From assembly GCA_964573255.1 (NCBI GenBank), contig CAZNJB010000014.1, forward strand, positions 1-64,000: DNA of 64,000 nt, written 5' to 3'. A program made the position numbers and the translations under genes. This document shows positions 43,466 through 52,715 of the stretch, piece after piece. The stretch's first letter is position 1. Each line of letters starts with the position of its first letter. The notes beneath the pieces were generated by a model that worked only from the letters and a program-made list of their open reading frames with translations, searched no databases and was not told where the DNA came from. This DNA comes from CAYNUJ01 sp964573255. GTDB lineage: Bacteria; Bacteroidota; Ignavibacteria; Ignavibacteriales; Melioribacteraceae.

Positions 43466-45615
43466 TGAATAGTAATTCATTAAATACAACGATTACAAAT
43501 ATGAATATTCTCTTACCGAAAGGAATAAAAGGTAATTATTTATTCGGAGATATTGTTTCAGTCTCCGGAGCTCAAGAAGACACTAAAGAGAATATTAATT
43601 CGTTCAGTACAATATTAAGCGAAACAGCACTTAACGAAGAACAGGATAAAAGTATAATTTCTGCTTTGCCCCAAAAAATAATGGAATACATTGTACAGTT
43701 ACAGGATAATCCTGAAAACAATGTTAACATAATCGGTATACCTAAAGAATTACTGATACAAGATTTGGATAATACTTCAATTACATTTGAGAATATATCA
43801 TTAAATGCTGAAGATGTACTTGGTGAAAATATACAAAATAATTTTAGTTATATAAAAGATAAAGAAAACAATTCTTCGGAGGCAGAAAACATTGAAGCAT
43901 TTGGAGATGATGATAAAACAGATATAATTGAAGTAATTCCATTCACCTATTCCGGCAAATCATTTCAACTCCAGCTTATTAGTAACGAAGAGATTTATGA
44001 AATTTACAGACAGAATAACGTAGTACAGGGTAGTCCAATTGCCAACATAGAAACCAATGTTAATGTTATTCCAAATTCGAGTGAAAATGGCTTATATCCA
44101 AATTTGGGGAATAAATTACTAGAGTTAAATGCCTCTTCTTTTGAGAAAGCAAATAGTATAGAAAAAAATCTTTCGACCGGAAGTTCTGTGTTTAATGTTG
44201 ACAACATATCGTTAAATATTTCTGATAGTGATAAATTATCAATAAACTCAAAAGAAGCAAATTCCTGGCTTCTTGTGAAGGAAGAATTAAGTGAACCTCA
44301 AAAAACATCAGAAAAAGTGAGAGATATTGGAACTGAAGTTATCTCTAAACAAACAAGTGGCTCAAGTGTAAATGCTAAAAATGAGGAGCATAAAGAAAAT
44401 GATTTGACTGCAAAAATGCAGCAAAATAAATCACTCGAATCAGATATATCATTATTAACATCAAAAGACATAACGAATAATATTTTAGATAGAGATAATA
44501 ATTCTATTCATAGCTTTTCAGACAAGAACAATAAACAAAGAAAATCAAAATTGGAAATGATTAATCTCTCTAGTGAAAAAAATGAAGAAAAATTAGTGAA
44601 ACAGAATGGAAAATTGAATTATATTAGAGTCACTAGCGAAAATATCAAACCATCGAATAAACTATATTTCTATAAAATTACTAAAGGCGAAAAAGTTTCC
44701 CCGAAAGAATTATCCAAAAACTTCGGTGGGAATAAGGAATTAAGTCTTGAAGATTTAAGTAAATTTAACAACAGGATTGCAAAAGTATTCGGTATTGAGG
44801 GTGAAATAGTTAATCCCTCAGAAAGAAATCTTAATGTTATCAACTTATTATCTCATTCAGGTGTTAAGAAAGAAATAGATTTTAACAATTCATCTAATAA
44901 ATTAGAAAATTCAATAAAGATACATTCTCCCGCAGAAGCAAAAGCCTTAAATAAACAGGAATCCTTGGCAAGTAATTCAAATAGCGAAAACCATCATAAT
45001 ACTTCGCAACAATCTGAAAATAATAAAACTCAAGTTTCTGAATTAAATAAATTTACTTCAATTCACAGTGATAAAGTTGAAGTTCCCAAGAATCATCCAT
45101 TAAATCTGCAATTTAATAATATGGATAATTCTCATTATCAGAATACTTCCACTTTAGAAACAATTATTAAAGATAAAAATCTGCCGATGCCGAAACCTCT
45201 GGAAATAAAAACAATTCATTACAAAGATACTGCGGCGGAGATAACCAAATTAATTCAGAACGGAGATACTCATTCAATAGAATTAAAATTAAATCCTAAG
45301 GAATTAGGAAGTATTAAGATATTAATAGATATCTCGAACAATATTGTGAACACAAGGCTTGACGTAGAAAACGAAAGTGTAAAACAATTTATCAATGCTA
45401 ATATTCATCAGTTAAAAGAAACTTTGCAGCAGAATGGAATGATATTAAATCAATTTAATATCAACTATCAAACGAGCGGACAGAAATCAAAAGCAAAATC
45501 ATATTCGAATGCAAAGAATATTAAGATTGATAGAATAGACGAAGGAATGGAAGAAAATGAAATGCATCCGATTGAGAAGGATCTCGGTTATAACAGTTTT
45601 GATTATATAGCGTGA
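43465..45615 (+). CDS. fliK: Flagellar hook-length control protein FliK
   Basis: Molecular ruler and substrate-specificity switch. About 716 residues, unusually long and Asn/Ser/Lys/Glu-rich over residues 1-580 (low complexity, the exported ruler). The C-terminal Flg_hook domain (about 590-690) has SIELKLNPKELGSIKILID and LKETLQQNGMILNQFNI, which dock FlhB. ATG 43465 overlaps the preceding stop (TGATG). The length suggests either a long hook or a flexible ruler. Confidence 0.92.
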   Translation: MNSNSLNTTITNMNILLPKGIKGNYLFGDIVSVSGAQEDTKENINSFSTILSETALNEEQDKSIISALPQKIMEYIVQLQDNPENNVNIIGIPKELLIQDLDNTSITFENISLNAEDVLGENIQNNFSYIKDKENNSSEAENIEAFGDDDKTDIIEVIPFTYSGKSFQLQLISNEEIYEIYRQNNVVQGSPIANIETNVNVIPNSSENGLYPNLGNKLLELNASSFEKANSIEKNLSTGSSVFNVDNISLNISDSDKLSINSKEANSWLLVKEELSEPQKTSEKVRDIGTEVISKQTSGSSVNAKNEEHKENDLTAKMQQNKSLESDISLLTSKDITNNILDRDNNSIHSFSDKNNKQRKSKLEMINLSSEKNEEKLVKQNGKLNYIRVTSENIKPSNKLYFYKITKGEKVSPKELSKNFGGNKELSLEDLSKFNNRIAKVFGIEGEIVNPSERNLNVINLLSHSGVKKEIDFNNSSNKLENSIKIHSPAEAKALNKQESLASNSNSENHHNTSQQSENNKTQVSELNKFTSIHSDKVEVPKNHPLNLQFNNMDNSHYQNTSTLETIIKDKNLPMPKPLEIKTIHYKDTAAEITKLIQNGDTHSIELKLNPKELGSIKILIDISNNIVNTRLDVENESVKQFINANIHQLKETLQQNGMILNQFNINYQTSGQKSKAKSYSNAKNIKIDRIDEGMEENEMHPIEKDLGYNSFDYIA

Positions 45616-45622
45616 GGAAGAA

Positions 45623-46339
45623 ATGGTTGATTCAATAAATAGTAATAATGTTACAGCTTCCGGGTTCGCAAGTCCCGGGAGTAATGCTGTAATGGGCAAA
45701 GATGATTTTCTTAATCTAATGATTGCCCAATTGAAGAACCAAGATCCACTCAGCCCCTTGGATGGTAGTGAATTCGCAACTCAATTGGCTCAATTTTCAT
45801 CTTTGGAACAATTAGCAAATTTAAACGAAACGGTTAGACAAAGCGTTGATGCAAATTTCTTACTGATTCAATCTGTTAACAATACAATGACGGCAAATTT
45901 AATCGGTAAGAGTGCAAAAATTGCCGGTAATGAAATTGAATATAAGGGTCAGAATTCAATTCAATTTGGTTTTAATCTACCTTCGAATGCGCGGAACGTT
46001 ACGGTTAATATCTATGATGAGAATGACAACCTAATAAAAACATTTGATAATATACCGGGAAGTGCAGGAGACCATAAACTAAATTGGGATTTTACCGATA
46101 ATTCCGGTGAAAAAGTTCAAGAAGGTAAATATACAATTAAAGTTTCTGCTGAAGATGCAATTGACGGAAGTTCATTGGATGTCGGTGTGTTTACAATTGG
46201 AAAAATTGACGGTATTAAATTTACCGATACCGGAACTAAATTGCTGATTGATGGAATCGAATACGATCTTGGTACAATTATGGAAATAATTGAAACCACA
46301 AATAATTTAATAGGGAGGCAACCGAAATGGCAACTATAA
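45623..46339 (+). CDS. flgD: Hook cap protein FlgD
   Basis: 238-residue scaffold for hook polymerisation. N-terminal motif MGKDDFLNLMIAQLKNQDPL and FATQLAQFSSLEQLANLN, then an Ig/FlgD4-like domain (about 110-195: VTVNIYDENDNLIKTFDN, GKYTIKVSAEDA). GAGGAAGA precedes the ATG. The 3' end overlaps the next gene by 13 bases. Confidence 0.96.
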   Translation: MVDSINSNNVTASGFASPGSNAVMGKDDFLNLMIAQLKNQDPLSPLDGSEFATQLAQFSSLEQLANLNETVRQSVDANFLLIQSVNNTMTANLIGKSAKIAGNEIEYKGQNSIQFGFNLPSNARNVTVNIYDENDNLIKTFDNIPGSAGDHKLNWDFTDNSGEKVQEGKYTIKVSAEDAIDGSSLDVGVFTIGKIDGIKFTDTGTKLLIDGIEYDLGTIMEIIETTNNLIGRQPKWQL

Positions 46340-46701
46340 ACGGTGTTAGTGTTCCCTTTGTACCGATTGTACAAAAGGAAAATAATCTTCCCAAATTTAA
46401 GATAGGTGAGAATGGAAAATCTTTCGATTCTTTGCTGAATGAAGAACTTAACAGCGTTAAATTTTCCAATCACGCAATGAAACGATTGGAAGACAGGAAT
46501 ATTATGCTCGATAGGGATGATCTCCAGGAACTTAATGCTGCAGTTCATCAAGCTGAATTGAAGGGTGCAAAAGACAGTTTAATAATGCTTAATAAGAATG
46601 CTTTTATTGTTAATATTCCTAATAAAACTGTTGTAACGGCTTTACCCATAGGAGAAGGAGAAGATATTTTTACAAACATTGATAGTGTAGTAATAAGATA
46701 A
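46327..46701 (+). CDS. Flagellar operon protein (TIGR02530-like)
   Basis: 124 residues with the family signature FSNHAMKRLEDRNIMLDRDD and LIMLNKNAFIVNIPNKTVVTAL. Such proteins are found between flgD and flgE in Firmicutes, spirochaetes and others; a FlgE-related chaperone or assembly function is often suspected but not settled. No membrane segment or signal. Overlaps flgD by 13 bases, so translation is coupled. Confidence 0.85.
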   Translation: MATINGVSVPFVPIVQKENNLPKFKIGENGKSFDSLLNEELNSVKFSNHAMKRLEDRNIMLDRDDLQELNAAVHQAELKGAKDSLIMLNKNAFIVNIPNKTVVTALPIGEGEDIFTNIDSVVIR

Positions 46702-46719
46702 ATTAATTAACTAATAATT

Positions 46720-46775
46720 CAGAGCGGGACCTCTTAAGGGCGCTCTGGACTGGGCCGACCGACTGAAGCCCGGTC
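46720..46775 (+). promoter_or_regulatory. G+C-rich two-hairpin leader before flgE
   Basis: Hairpin 1: CAGAGCG (46720-46726) with CGCTCTG (46741-46747), plus an inner CCT/AGG pair closing a CTTA loop. Hairpin 2: GACTGGGC (46748-46755) with GCCCGGTC (46768-46775), one G-U pair. GACCG (46757-46761) could alternatively pair with CGGTC (46771-46775), excluding hairpin 2. Then A-run and GGAGG before the flgE ATG. No T-tract follows, so it is not a plain terminator. Resembles no riboswitch class I recognise. Confidence 0.6.
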
Positions 46776-46796
46776 AAGAAAAAAGGAGGTTAAATT

Positions 46797-48434
46797 ATGG
46801 CACTTTTAAACTCACTTATAGCAGGCGTATCCGGTTTGCGCAACCATCAATCCATGATGGATGTTATCGGTAACAATATTGCTAATGTTAATACCATCGG
46901 TTTTAAAGGATCGAGAGTAACATTTAGCGATACCTTCAATCAATTTGTGCGTGCTGGAATTAGTCCATCGGGTTCATCAGGTGGAACTAATGCATTCCAA
47001 GTTGGTCTGGGAATGAAAATAAATTCAATTGATCGGAATTGGAACCAAGGTACTTTTGAAAGAACCGGTATTAATACTGATTTGGCCTTGCAGGGACCCG
47101 GTATGTTCATTTTGAAAAGTAACGGACAGATGTATTTTTCAAGGTCCGGAGCATTTACAATTGATGCTTATGGTAGATTAGTTAATCCCTCCGATGGTTC
47201 TGTAGTGCAAGGTAAAATGGCTACAAAAGACGGTGTGATTCCTCCGGGAACTAATTTGGAAGATATAATCATAGATCCTAATTTAAGATTACCTGCAAAA
47301 GCAACTACACAAGTAGCATGGGGTGGGAATTTAGATTCAACTGCATCAATCACACGTACAGAGAAATATGTTGAGACTGGAAATCTTAACTCTCAATTAG
47401 CTGTCGGTGACACTGTAACTGATGTTAATAAAATCTATGACGAAAACGGTAATGAATATACTTTTACCGCAACATATACTAAGACTGGCAGTGATACTTG
47501 GGATTTAACTTATGATTTAACAGATGCAGATGGAAATTCAGTTTTAAGTTCGTCTTCAGCCTACTCCGTAGTATTTGATTCAACTACTGGAGAATTATCT
47601 ACTATTGACGGTTCAACTCCAAGTCCTATAACAATTCAGGATACATCGATTGGAATTAGCTATGATTTTGATATTTCTAATGTTACACAAATATCCAGTC
47701 CTAATACTCTTAGCTCAACAGTAGATGATAACCGTGAACCGACAATTGTTACAGGCAGCTTGACAATATATGATTCTCTTGGTAACGCACATACATTATC
47801 AATCAAATTTACGAAAACATCCGATAATAACTGGAACTGGAGGGCTGAAGTACCGCAATCAAGCGGAACCATAAGTGGCAATAAAGGAACAATTTCTTTT
47901 AATGCCGATGGTTCAATCAATACGATTACACCAAATCCTCCGGTACTCGCTTTTACTCCAATAGGTGGTGCTTCTGCCGCTAATATCGAGATTGATTTTG
48001 GTGCAGGATATAACGGCATTATGCAAACATCATCTAACGCTGTAGTTTCAGCTTTATCTCAAGATGGTTCTGCTGCAGCATCAATGACAAATTACAGTAT
48101 TGACCAAAACGGTTTTGTAATTGGTGTTTTCTCTAACGGTCAATCTAAAAAATTGGCTCAAATTATGCTTGCGAATTTCTCAAACTTGAACGGATTGACT
48201 AGTACCGGAGAAAATAAATTTAGAGTATCATCAAATTCCGGTGCGCCGGTAATCGGAGAACCCGGGGATGCAACTAGTACTTTAATTCAATCCGGTGCTT
48301 TAGAGCAATCTAATGTTGATCTCTCTGAAGAATTTACAAAAATGATTATTTCACAGAGAGGATTTCAAGCTAATGCCAGAGTTATCACGACATCCGATCA
48401 ACTTCTACAGGAAATCACAAATTTAGTAAGATAG
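46797..48434 (+). CDS. flgE: Flagellar hook protein FlgE
   Basis: 545-residue hook subunit. N-terminal axial motif LLNSLIAGVSGLRNHQSMMD and VIGNNIANVNTIGFKGSRV; large Ser/Thr-rich middle (about 150-430); C-terminal D0 helix SEEFTKMIISQRGFQANARV. AAAGGAGG before the ATG gives the strongest ribosome site of the cluster, and a structured leader precedes it. A terminator follows. Longer than the enterobacterial hook protein (about 400). Confidence 0.96.
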   Translation: MALLNSLIAGVSGLRNHQSMMDVIGNNIANVNTIGFKGSRVTFSDTFNQFVRAGISPSGSSGGTNAFQVGLGMKINSIDRNWNQGTFERTGINTDLALQGPGMFILKSNGQMYFSRSGAFTIDAYGRLVNPSDGSVVQGKMATKDGVIPPGTNLEDIIIDPNLRLPAKATTQVAWGGNLDSTASITRTEKYVETGNLNSQLAVGDTVTDVNKIYDENGNEYTFTATYTKTGSDTWDLTYDLTDADGNSVLSSSSAYSVVFDSTTGELSTIDGSTPSPITIQDTSIGISYDFDISNVTQISSPNTLSSTVDDNREPTIVTGSLTIYDSLGNAHTLSIKFTKTSDNNWNWRAEVPQSSGTISGNKGTISFNADGSINTITPNPPVLAFTPIGGASAANIEIDFGAGYNGIMQTSSNAVVSALSQDGSAAASMTNYSIDQNGFVIGVFSNGQSKKLAQIMLANFSNLNGLTSTGENKFRVSSNSGAPVIGEPGDATSTLIQSGALEQSNVDLSEEFTKMIISQRGFQANARVITTSDQLLQEITNLVR

Positions 48435-48442
48435 GTTAATTA

Positions 48443-48472
48443 ACGGAGCTGCCATAGACTGAGCAGCTCCGT
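48443..48472 (+). terminator. Terminator after flgE
   Basis: Perfect 10-bp stem ACGGAGCTGC / GCAGCTCCGT with a 10-base loop, 8 bases past the flgE stop, followed by ATATTATAATTT. Ends the flgB-flgE operon. Confidence 0.82.
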
Positions 48473-48496
48473 ATATTATAATTTAACCAGGTGTGG

Positions 48497-48515
48497 AATA
48501 TTAGCCATTAATATT
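48497..48515. promoter_or_regulatory. Palindromic TTAGCCAT motif upstream of the fliL promoter
   Basis: AATATTAGCCATTAATATT, a perfect inverted repeat AATATTA / TAATATT around GCCAT, with one mismatch to TTAGCCAA. The core ends 49 bases upstream of the -24 element at 48557. Confidence 0.5.
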
Positions 48516-48556
48516 TTTGTTTTTCCTTGTTTTTTTTCAAAAAAAGGGGATTTTTT

Positions 48557-48572
48557 TGGCATATCTATTGTT
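48557..48572 (+). promoter_or_regulatory. Sigma-54 promoter of the fliL-flhG operon
   Basis: TGGCAT-ATCTA-TTGTT: correct spacing, one change in -24 and C to T in -12. Predicted start near 48583, 25 bases before the fliL ATG. Confidence 0.75.
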
Positions 48573-48607
48573 TCATTTTATACTAAAATGGAAAAATAGG
48601 TATAAGA

Positions 48608-49129
48608 ATGGCAGAAGAAAAAAAAGACGCTAAGGAAAAACAAGAAGGTGGATTTAATCCTAAAGTAATCATTTTAGGCCTACCTCTTTTTATTGTCCAG
48701 CTGATAGCAGTTTACTTTATAACGGCAAATTTATTAATGGATAAATTTGCACAAAATGCAGCCTACGAAAATTTAGCAGAAGATGTAGAAATTGTTGAAC
48801 AAGTACCTGAAGATGAAGGAGAGGGTGGTTCCTTTATTTTTACTATCGATGATATGGTTGTTAATCCTAAGATGAGCAGGGGAGATAAACTTCTATTGGT
48901 TTCAATAGGTTTGGAACTAGAAGACGAAGAATCTGAAAAAATTCTCTCAGAAAAGGATGTAATAGTCAAAGATAAGATCATCAGTCTGCTATCGAATAAA
49001 ACTCAAGAAACATTAAGTAAACCAGACTATAAAGACTCACTCAAAATTCAATTATCCGCCGGAATAAAAAGTTTGCTTCCGGAAATACATTTGTCAAATG
49101 TTTATTTCAGTAAATATATCATAGACTAA
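48608..49129 (+). CDS. fliL: Flagellar basal body-associated protein FliL
   Basis: 173 residues: Lys/Glu-rich cytoplasmic N-terminus, one membrane helix at about 22-44 (VIILGLPLFIVQLIAVYF), an acidic linker and the periplasmic FliL domain (about 75-173, MVVNPKMSRGDKLLLVSIGL). FliL rings surround the stator and stabilise it. First gene of the export-gate operon; two bases before fliM. Confidence 0.92.
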   Translation: MAEEKKDAKEKQEGGFNPKVIILGLPLFIVQLIAVYFITANLLMDKFAQNAAYENLAEDVEIVEQVPEDEGEGGSFIFTIDDMVVNPKMSRGDKLLLVSIGLELEDEESEKILSEKDVIVKDKIISLLSNKTQETLSKPDYKDSLKIQLSAGIKSLLPEIHLSNVYFSKYIID

Positions 49130-49131
49130 TT

Positions 49132-50109
49132 ATGGCTGAACTTTTATCACAACAGGAAATAGATAGCCTACTTAATAATATTAAGACAGGCGAGATATCA
49201 GAAATAATAAGTAATGAATCGAAGGAAGCCATTCCTTTCGATTTTAGGCTTCCGAATAGAATATCGAAGCATCAACTTCGTTCTATTCGAAGTATTCACG
49301 AAAATTTTTCCGAAAGTTTCAGTTCATTTTTAGTTTCTAAATTACAAACCGTAGTTAATATTAATTTGACTACAATCGATCAATTGTACTATTCCGAGTA
49401 TGTGCTTTCGGTCAGTAACCCGGGCTGCCTCTATACTTTTGATATCAAAAATACCGATATAAAAGGAGTGCTCGAACTCGGTACTGATCTTGCATTTAGT
49501 TTGGTTGATAGACTGTTGGGCGGCAACGGAGACGGGCGGAAAGATTCTCCAATTATTACACCAATCGAACAAAAAGTACTTCTCGTTGTTGTGGAAGCTG
49601 TAATGAAAGAATTAATGAAGGCTTGGAGTACAATTGAAAGATTGGAATTTACGGTTGATAAATTCGAGTCGGATATTGATTTTGCTCAGATTACTTCTCC
49701 CAACGAATCGGTTCTTCTGGTTTCATATGAGATTATGGTAGACGAACAACCGTTTATGATGAATGTTTGTTATGCAACATTTGCATTCGAAAGAATACTT
49801 CAGAATCTGACTTCGAAATCATTATCAACTATAAGACCGACAAAATATGCAGGTGGGACGTCCAAGGAAATTATGTCCTATTACATAAAAAATACCGAAT
49901 TACCCGTCCGTGTTGAATTGGGAAAATCCAAATTATATATGAGTGAATTGAATCAATTGGAAAAGGGAGATATTATTCAACTCGGTACCGCAATAACGGA
50001 TGAATGTACTATTAAAATAGGCGGTATTCCAATGTTCAAGGGAAGGATAGGAAAAGTTAATAATCATAAAGCAGTAAAAGTAACTCGAAAAATTGAAAAT
50101 GAACAATAA
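49132..50109 (+). CDS. fliM: Flagellar motor switch protein FliM
   Basis: 325-residue C-ring protein. N-terminal CheY-P-binding peptide LLSQQEIDSLLNNI (4-17), middle CheC-like domain (about 45-230) and C-terminal SpoA domain (LPVRVELGKSKLYMSELNQL, LGTAITDECTIKIGGIPMFK). The intact EIDSLL motif fits with CheY/CheZ control of rotation direction. Confidence 0.96.
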   Translation: MAELLSQQEIDSLLNNIKTGEISEIISNESKEAIPFDFRLPNRISKHQLRSIRSIHENFSESFSSFLVSKLQTVVNINLTTIDQLYYSEYVLSVSNPGCLYTFDIKNTDIKGVLELGTDLAFSLVDRLLGGNGDGRKDSPIITPIEQKVLLVVVEAVMKELMKAWSTIERLEFTVDKFESDIDFAQITSPNESVLLVSYEIMVDEQPFMMNVCYATFAFERILQNLTSKSLSTIRPTKYAGGTSKEIMSYYIKNTELPVRVELGKSKLYMSELNQLEKGDIIQLGTAITDECTIKIGGIPMFKGRIGKVNNHKAVKVTRKIENEQ

Positions 50110-50124
50110 ATAAATGGAAGTGTT

Positions 50125-50592
50125 ATGAGTGATAATTTAGAAAACATGGAACAGAACGAAGAATTGCAAGGCGGTCAAAATGATTCGCAGTCCGAAGCGA
50201 ATCCGCTTGATCAAGCGCCCTCCAATCCGCTTGATTCGGCTTCATCCAATCCACTCGACGAATTAGCTCCTGAAGTTAATGTTGCCGAATTGGAGGATAT
50301 GGATGATTCCAAACCGAAGAAAACATTTATTGATGCAAAATTGGATTTCTTGCAGGACTTAGAATTGGATGTTTACATCGAACTCGGTAGGGCAAAAATG
50401 AAAATAAAAGATATTCTCGAATTGGAAAGAGGATATGTAATTGAATTAGATAAGCTCGCTAGTGAACCTGTGGATATATATGTAAATAATAAAAAGATAG
50501 CCGACGGCGAAGTTGTGGTAATTGATAAGCATTTCGGTATCAGAATTATGAATCTTAACGATCCCGCAAAGAAATTGGGAGAAATGTACTAG
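50125..50592 (+). CDS. fliN: Flagellar motor switch protein FliN
   Basis: 155 residues. The SpoA domain (about 72-155: LDVYIELGRAKMKIKDILEL, VDIYVNNKKIADGEVVVID) is preceded by an acidic, disordered N-terminal 65 residues holding three NPLD repeats (NPLDQAPS, NPLDSASS, NPLDELAP). Such extended N-termini link to FliH in some groups. Overlaps fliO by one base. Confidence 0.94.
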   Translation: MSDNLENMEQNEELQGGQNDSQSEANPLDQAPSNPLDSASSNPLDELAPEVNVAELEDMDDSKPKKTFIDAKLDFLQDLELDVYIELGRAKMKIKDILELERGYVIELDKLASEPVDIYVNNKKIADGEVVVIDKHFGIRIMNLNDPAKKLGEMY

Positions 50593-50930
50593 TGAGTGTG
50601 TGGGATGTACTGAAAATGCTATTACCTATTTTTATCATTTTAGGTATGTTGATCGGTGTTCTTTATTTCCTTAAAAGAAATCAATTTAATTTAGGGGGGA
50701 AGTCCGATCTCTTTAATATTAAGGTGATTTTTACTAAAACAATTATGCCGAAAAAATATATCTCTTTCGTTCGCATAGGAGATAAAATAATGGTTCTTGG
50801 TATAAGCGACAATTCTTTCACTCTATTGAAAGAGATGGATTGGGACGATAGTTACGAATCAAAACTCAATCAGAATATAAAAGGGAAATCTTTCTTGGAA
50901 TTATTCAAACAAAATCTGCAGGGAAAATGA
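50592..50930 (+). CDS. fliO: Flagellar biogenesis protein FliO
   Basis: 112 residues: one membrane helix near the N-terminus (about 8-27, MLLPIFIILGMLIGVLYFLK) and a small cytoplasmic beta domain with KKYISFVRIGDKIMVLGIS, the typical FliO pattern. FliO assists FliP ring assembly. Starts at a GTG overlapping the fliN stop (TAGTG) and overlaps fliP by four bases. Confidence 0.9.
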   Translation: MSVWDVLKMLLPIFIILGMLIGVLYFLKRNQFNLGGKSDLFNIKVIFTKTIMPKKYISFVRIGDKIMVLGISDNSFTLLKEMDWDDSYESKLNQNIKGKSFLELFKQNLQGK

Positions 50931-51676
50931 AAAAATTAATACTACTTTCGGTCCTTTTGTTGTTAGTATTTGGCGAACCAAATTTTGCCCAGCAGACTTT
51001 TGGACTTCCCAAGGTAAGTATCGGAGTTGGTAAAGCGCAAAACGGAGATGATATTTCGGCAACACTTCAGTTACTTCTGTTGCTCACTATTTTATCACTC
51101 GCTCCTTCAATATTAATTATGACAACTTCTTATTTGCGCATTATTATAGTGTTCCATTTTCTTAAAAATGCTTTGGGAACTCAACAGATGCCTCCTGGTC
51201 AATTGTTAGCAGGAATAGCATTGTTTATTACGTTTTTTATAATGGCTCCTACTTGGAATCAAGTGAATGATACCGCTATAAAACCTTTAATGGAAGAATC
51301 AATTACTTTTGAAGAAGCTTACGATACTGCGATTGTTCCGATTCGTGATTTTATGTATAAGCATGTAAGGGAGGAAGATTTAGAATTATTCTTAAGCATG
51401 ACTACATTAGAAAAACCGGAAACCCGTGCCGATTTACCAACCTATGTGCTTATTCCTGCTTTTGCATTAAGCGAATTGAGAACAAGTTTTATTATCGGTT
51501 TTTTCCTCTACATTCCGTTTATAATGCTGGATATGATTATTGGCAGTATTCTGTTATCAATGGGAATGATGATGATTCCACCAATGATGATTTCTCTTCC
51601 ATTCAAGATTTTATTATTCATTCTTGTTGACGGATGGAATTTAATAGTCGGTTCTTTAATAAAAGGATTTATGTAA
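50927..51676 (+). CDS. fliP: Flagellar export gate protein FliP
   Basis: 249 residues. Cleavable-looking signal peptide (1-22), then the FliP core: LTILSLAPSILIMTTSYLRI, KNALGTQQMPPGQLLAGIAL, PTYVLIPAFALSELRTSF and the C-terminal GSILLSMGMMMIPPMMISLP. Forms the pentameric entry of the export gate with FliQ and FliR. Stop codon overlaps the fliQ start (TAATG). Confidence 0.98.
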   Translation: MKKLILLSVLLLLVFGEPNFAQQTFGLPKVSIGVGKAQNGDDISATLQLLLLLTILSLAPSILIMTTSYLRIIIVFHFLKNALGTQQMPPGQLLAGIALFITFFIMAPTWNQVNDTAIKPLMEESITFEEAYDTAIVPIRDFMYKHVREEDLELFLSMTTLEKPETRADLPTYVLIPAFALSELRTSFIIGFFLYIPFIMLDMIIGSILLSMGMMMIPPMMISLPFKILLFILVDGWNLIVGSLIKGFM

Positions 51677-51942
51677 TGACACAAGAATTAATTGTTGGAG
51701 TATTGACAGAAGTATTTTACACTTCTATTATAATTTTATTACCGATACTTGGAATAGCGCTTATTGTCGGTATAATGATTTCCATTTTTCAAGCTGCAAC
51801 TTCAATACAGGAAATGACGCTTACTTTCATTCCTAAATTATTGATTACCGCAGTGGCGATAATCTTTTTACTTCCGTGGATATTCGATAAACTCATATCG
51901 TTTACGTTAAGAATTTTTAACATAATTGATACAGTTATATAA
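51676..51942 (+). CDS. fliQ: Flagellar export gate protein FliQ
   Basis: 88 residues with two membrane helices (about 14-38 and 54-76) and SIFQAATSIQEMTLTFIPKL, the FliQ signature. The ATG overlapping the fliP stop is chosen rather than one 42 bases upstream because MTQELIVGVLTE is the canonical N-terminus. Confidence 0.96.
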   Translation: MTQELIVGVLTEVFYTSIIILLPILGIALIVGIMISIFQAATSIQEMTLTFIPKLLITAVAIIFLLPWIFDKLISFTLRIFNIIDTVI

Positions 51943-52715
51943 TGTTGGATATATTAGTAAATAATTTCATAGTCTTTATTTTTATTTTTCTTAGGGTTAT
52001 CGCCTTATTCTTATCGGCGCCAATTCTCAGCGATAATTCAATTCCTGTTATTTTAAGAGTATTGCTTTCCATTTTTTTAGCGTATGTTGTCCTAATTTCA
52101 TTAAATATTAGAACCCCATACAACTCATTGAATATATATTATCTATCAGTCACTGCAATAAAGGAAATGATTGTCGGCTTATCGATTGGGTTCTTTATGC
52201 AGTTAATATTCTGGGGAATTACTTATGGTGCTTCATTAATCGGATTCGATTTAGGTTTGAGTATGGCTACCGTTTTCAATCCTCATCAGGAAATGAGTAT
52301 TGATGTTGTAACTCAATTATTTTATTTATTGGCAATGCTGATCTTCTTACTTATTAATGGTCATATCTTTTTATTCAGTGCGTTATACGAGTCATTTAAA
52401 ATTATTCCGGTCGGAGGATTGAAATTTGCGGAAGAAACCGCCAACGAATTAATAAAACAATCAGCAAATGTATTTATCATTGCAGTAAAAATCGCATCAC
52501 CAATAATGGTTACATTTTTCTTGATAAACATAGCCGAAGGAATTATGAGTAGGATAATTCCTCAGATGCAAGTCTTTTTTGTGCTTTATCCTTTGAGAAT
52601 CGGTGTTGGGTTTTTACTTATATCGGTTACAATGATATTCTTTTTCTATGTAATTAAAGAATTATTGAAAATTCACGAAAGCAATTTAATTAAATTTATT
52701 CGGGTGTTAAGTTAA
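51942..52715 (+). CDS. fliR: Flagellar export gate protein FliR
   Basis: 257 residues, six hydrophobic segments, with FLRVIALFLSAPILSDNSIP at the start, GASLIGFDLGLSMATVFNP and the C-terminal LLISVTMIFFFYVIKELLKI. Completes the FliPQR gate. Start overlaps the fliQ stop; flhB follows immediately. Confidence 0.96.
   Translation: MLDILVNNFIVFIFIFLRVIALFLSAPILSDNSIPVILRVLLSIFLAYVVLISLNIRTPYNSLNIYYLSVTAIKEMIVGLSIGFFMQLIFWGITYGASLIGFDLGLSMATVFNPHQEMSIDVVTQLFYLLAMLIFLLINGHIFLFSALYESFKIIPVGGLKFAEETANELIKQSANVFIIAVKIASPIMVTFFLINIAEGIMSRIIPQMQVFFVLYPLRIGVGFLLISVTMIFFFYVIKELLKIHESNLIKFIRVLS

Noticed and set aside
46268..46285. TGGTAC-like sequence near the end of flgD resembling a sigma-54 promoter
   Set aside because: The -12 half reads TGG rather than TTG, it is inside a gene and no TTAGCCAA motif was seen at the usual distance.
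46720..46775. Known riboswitch (c-di-GMP, preQ1, SAM) before flgE
   Set aside because: Neither the conserved loop sequences nor the junctions of these classes are present.
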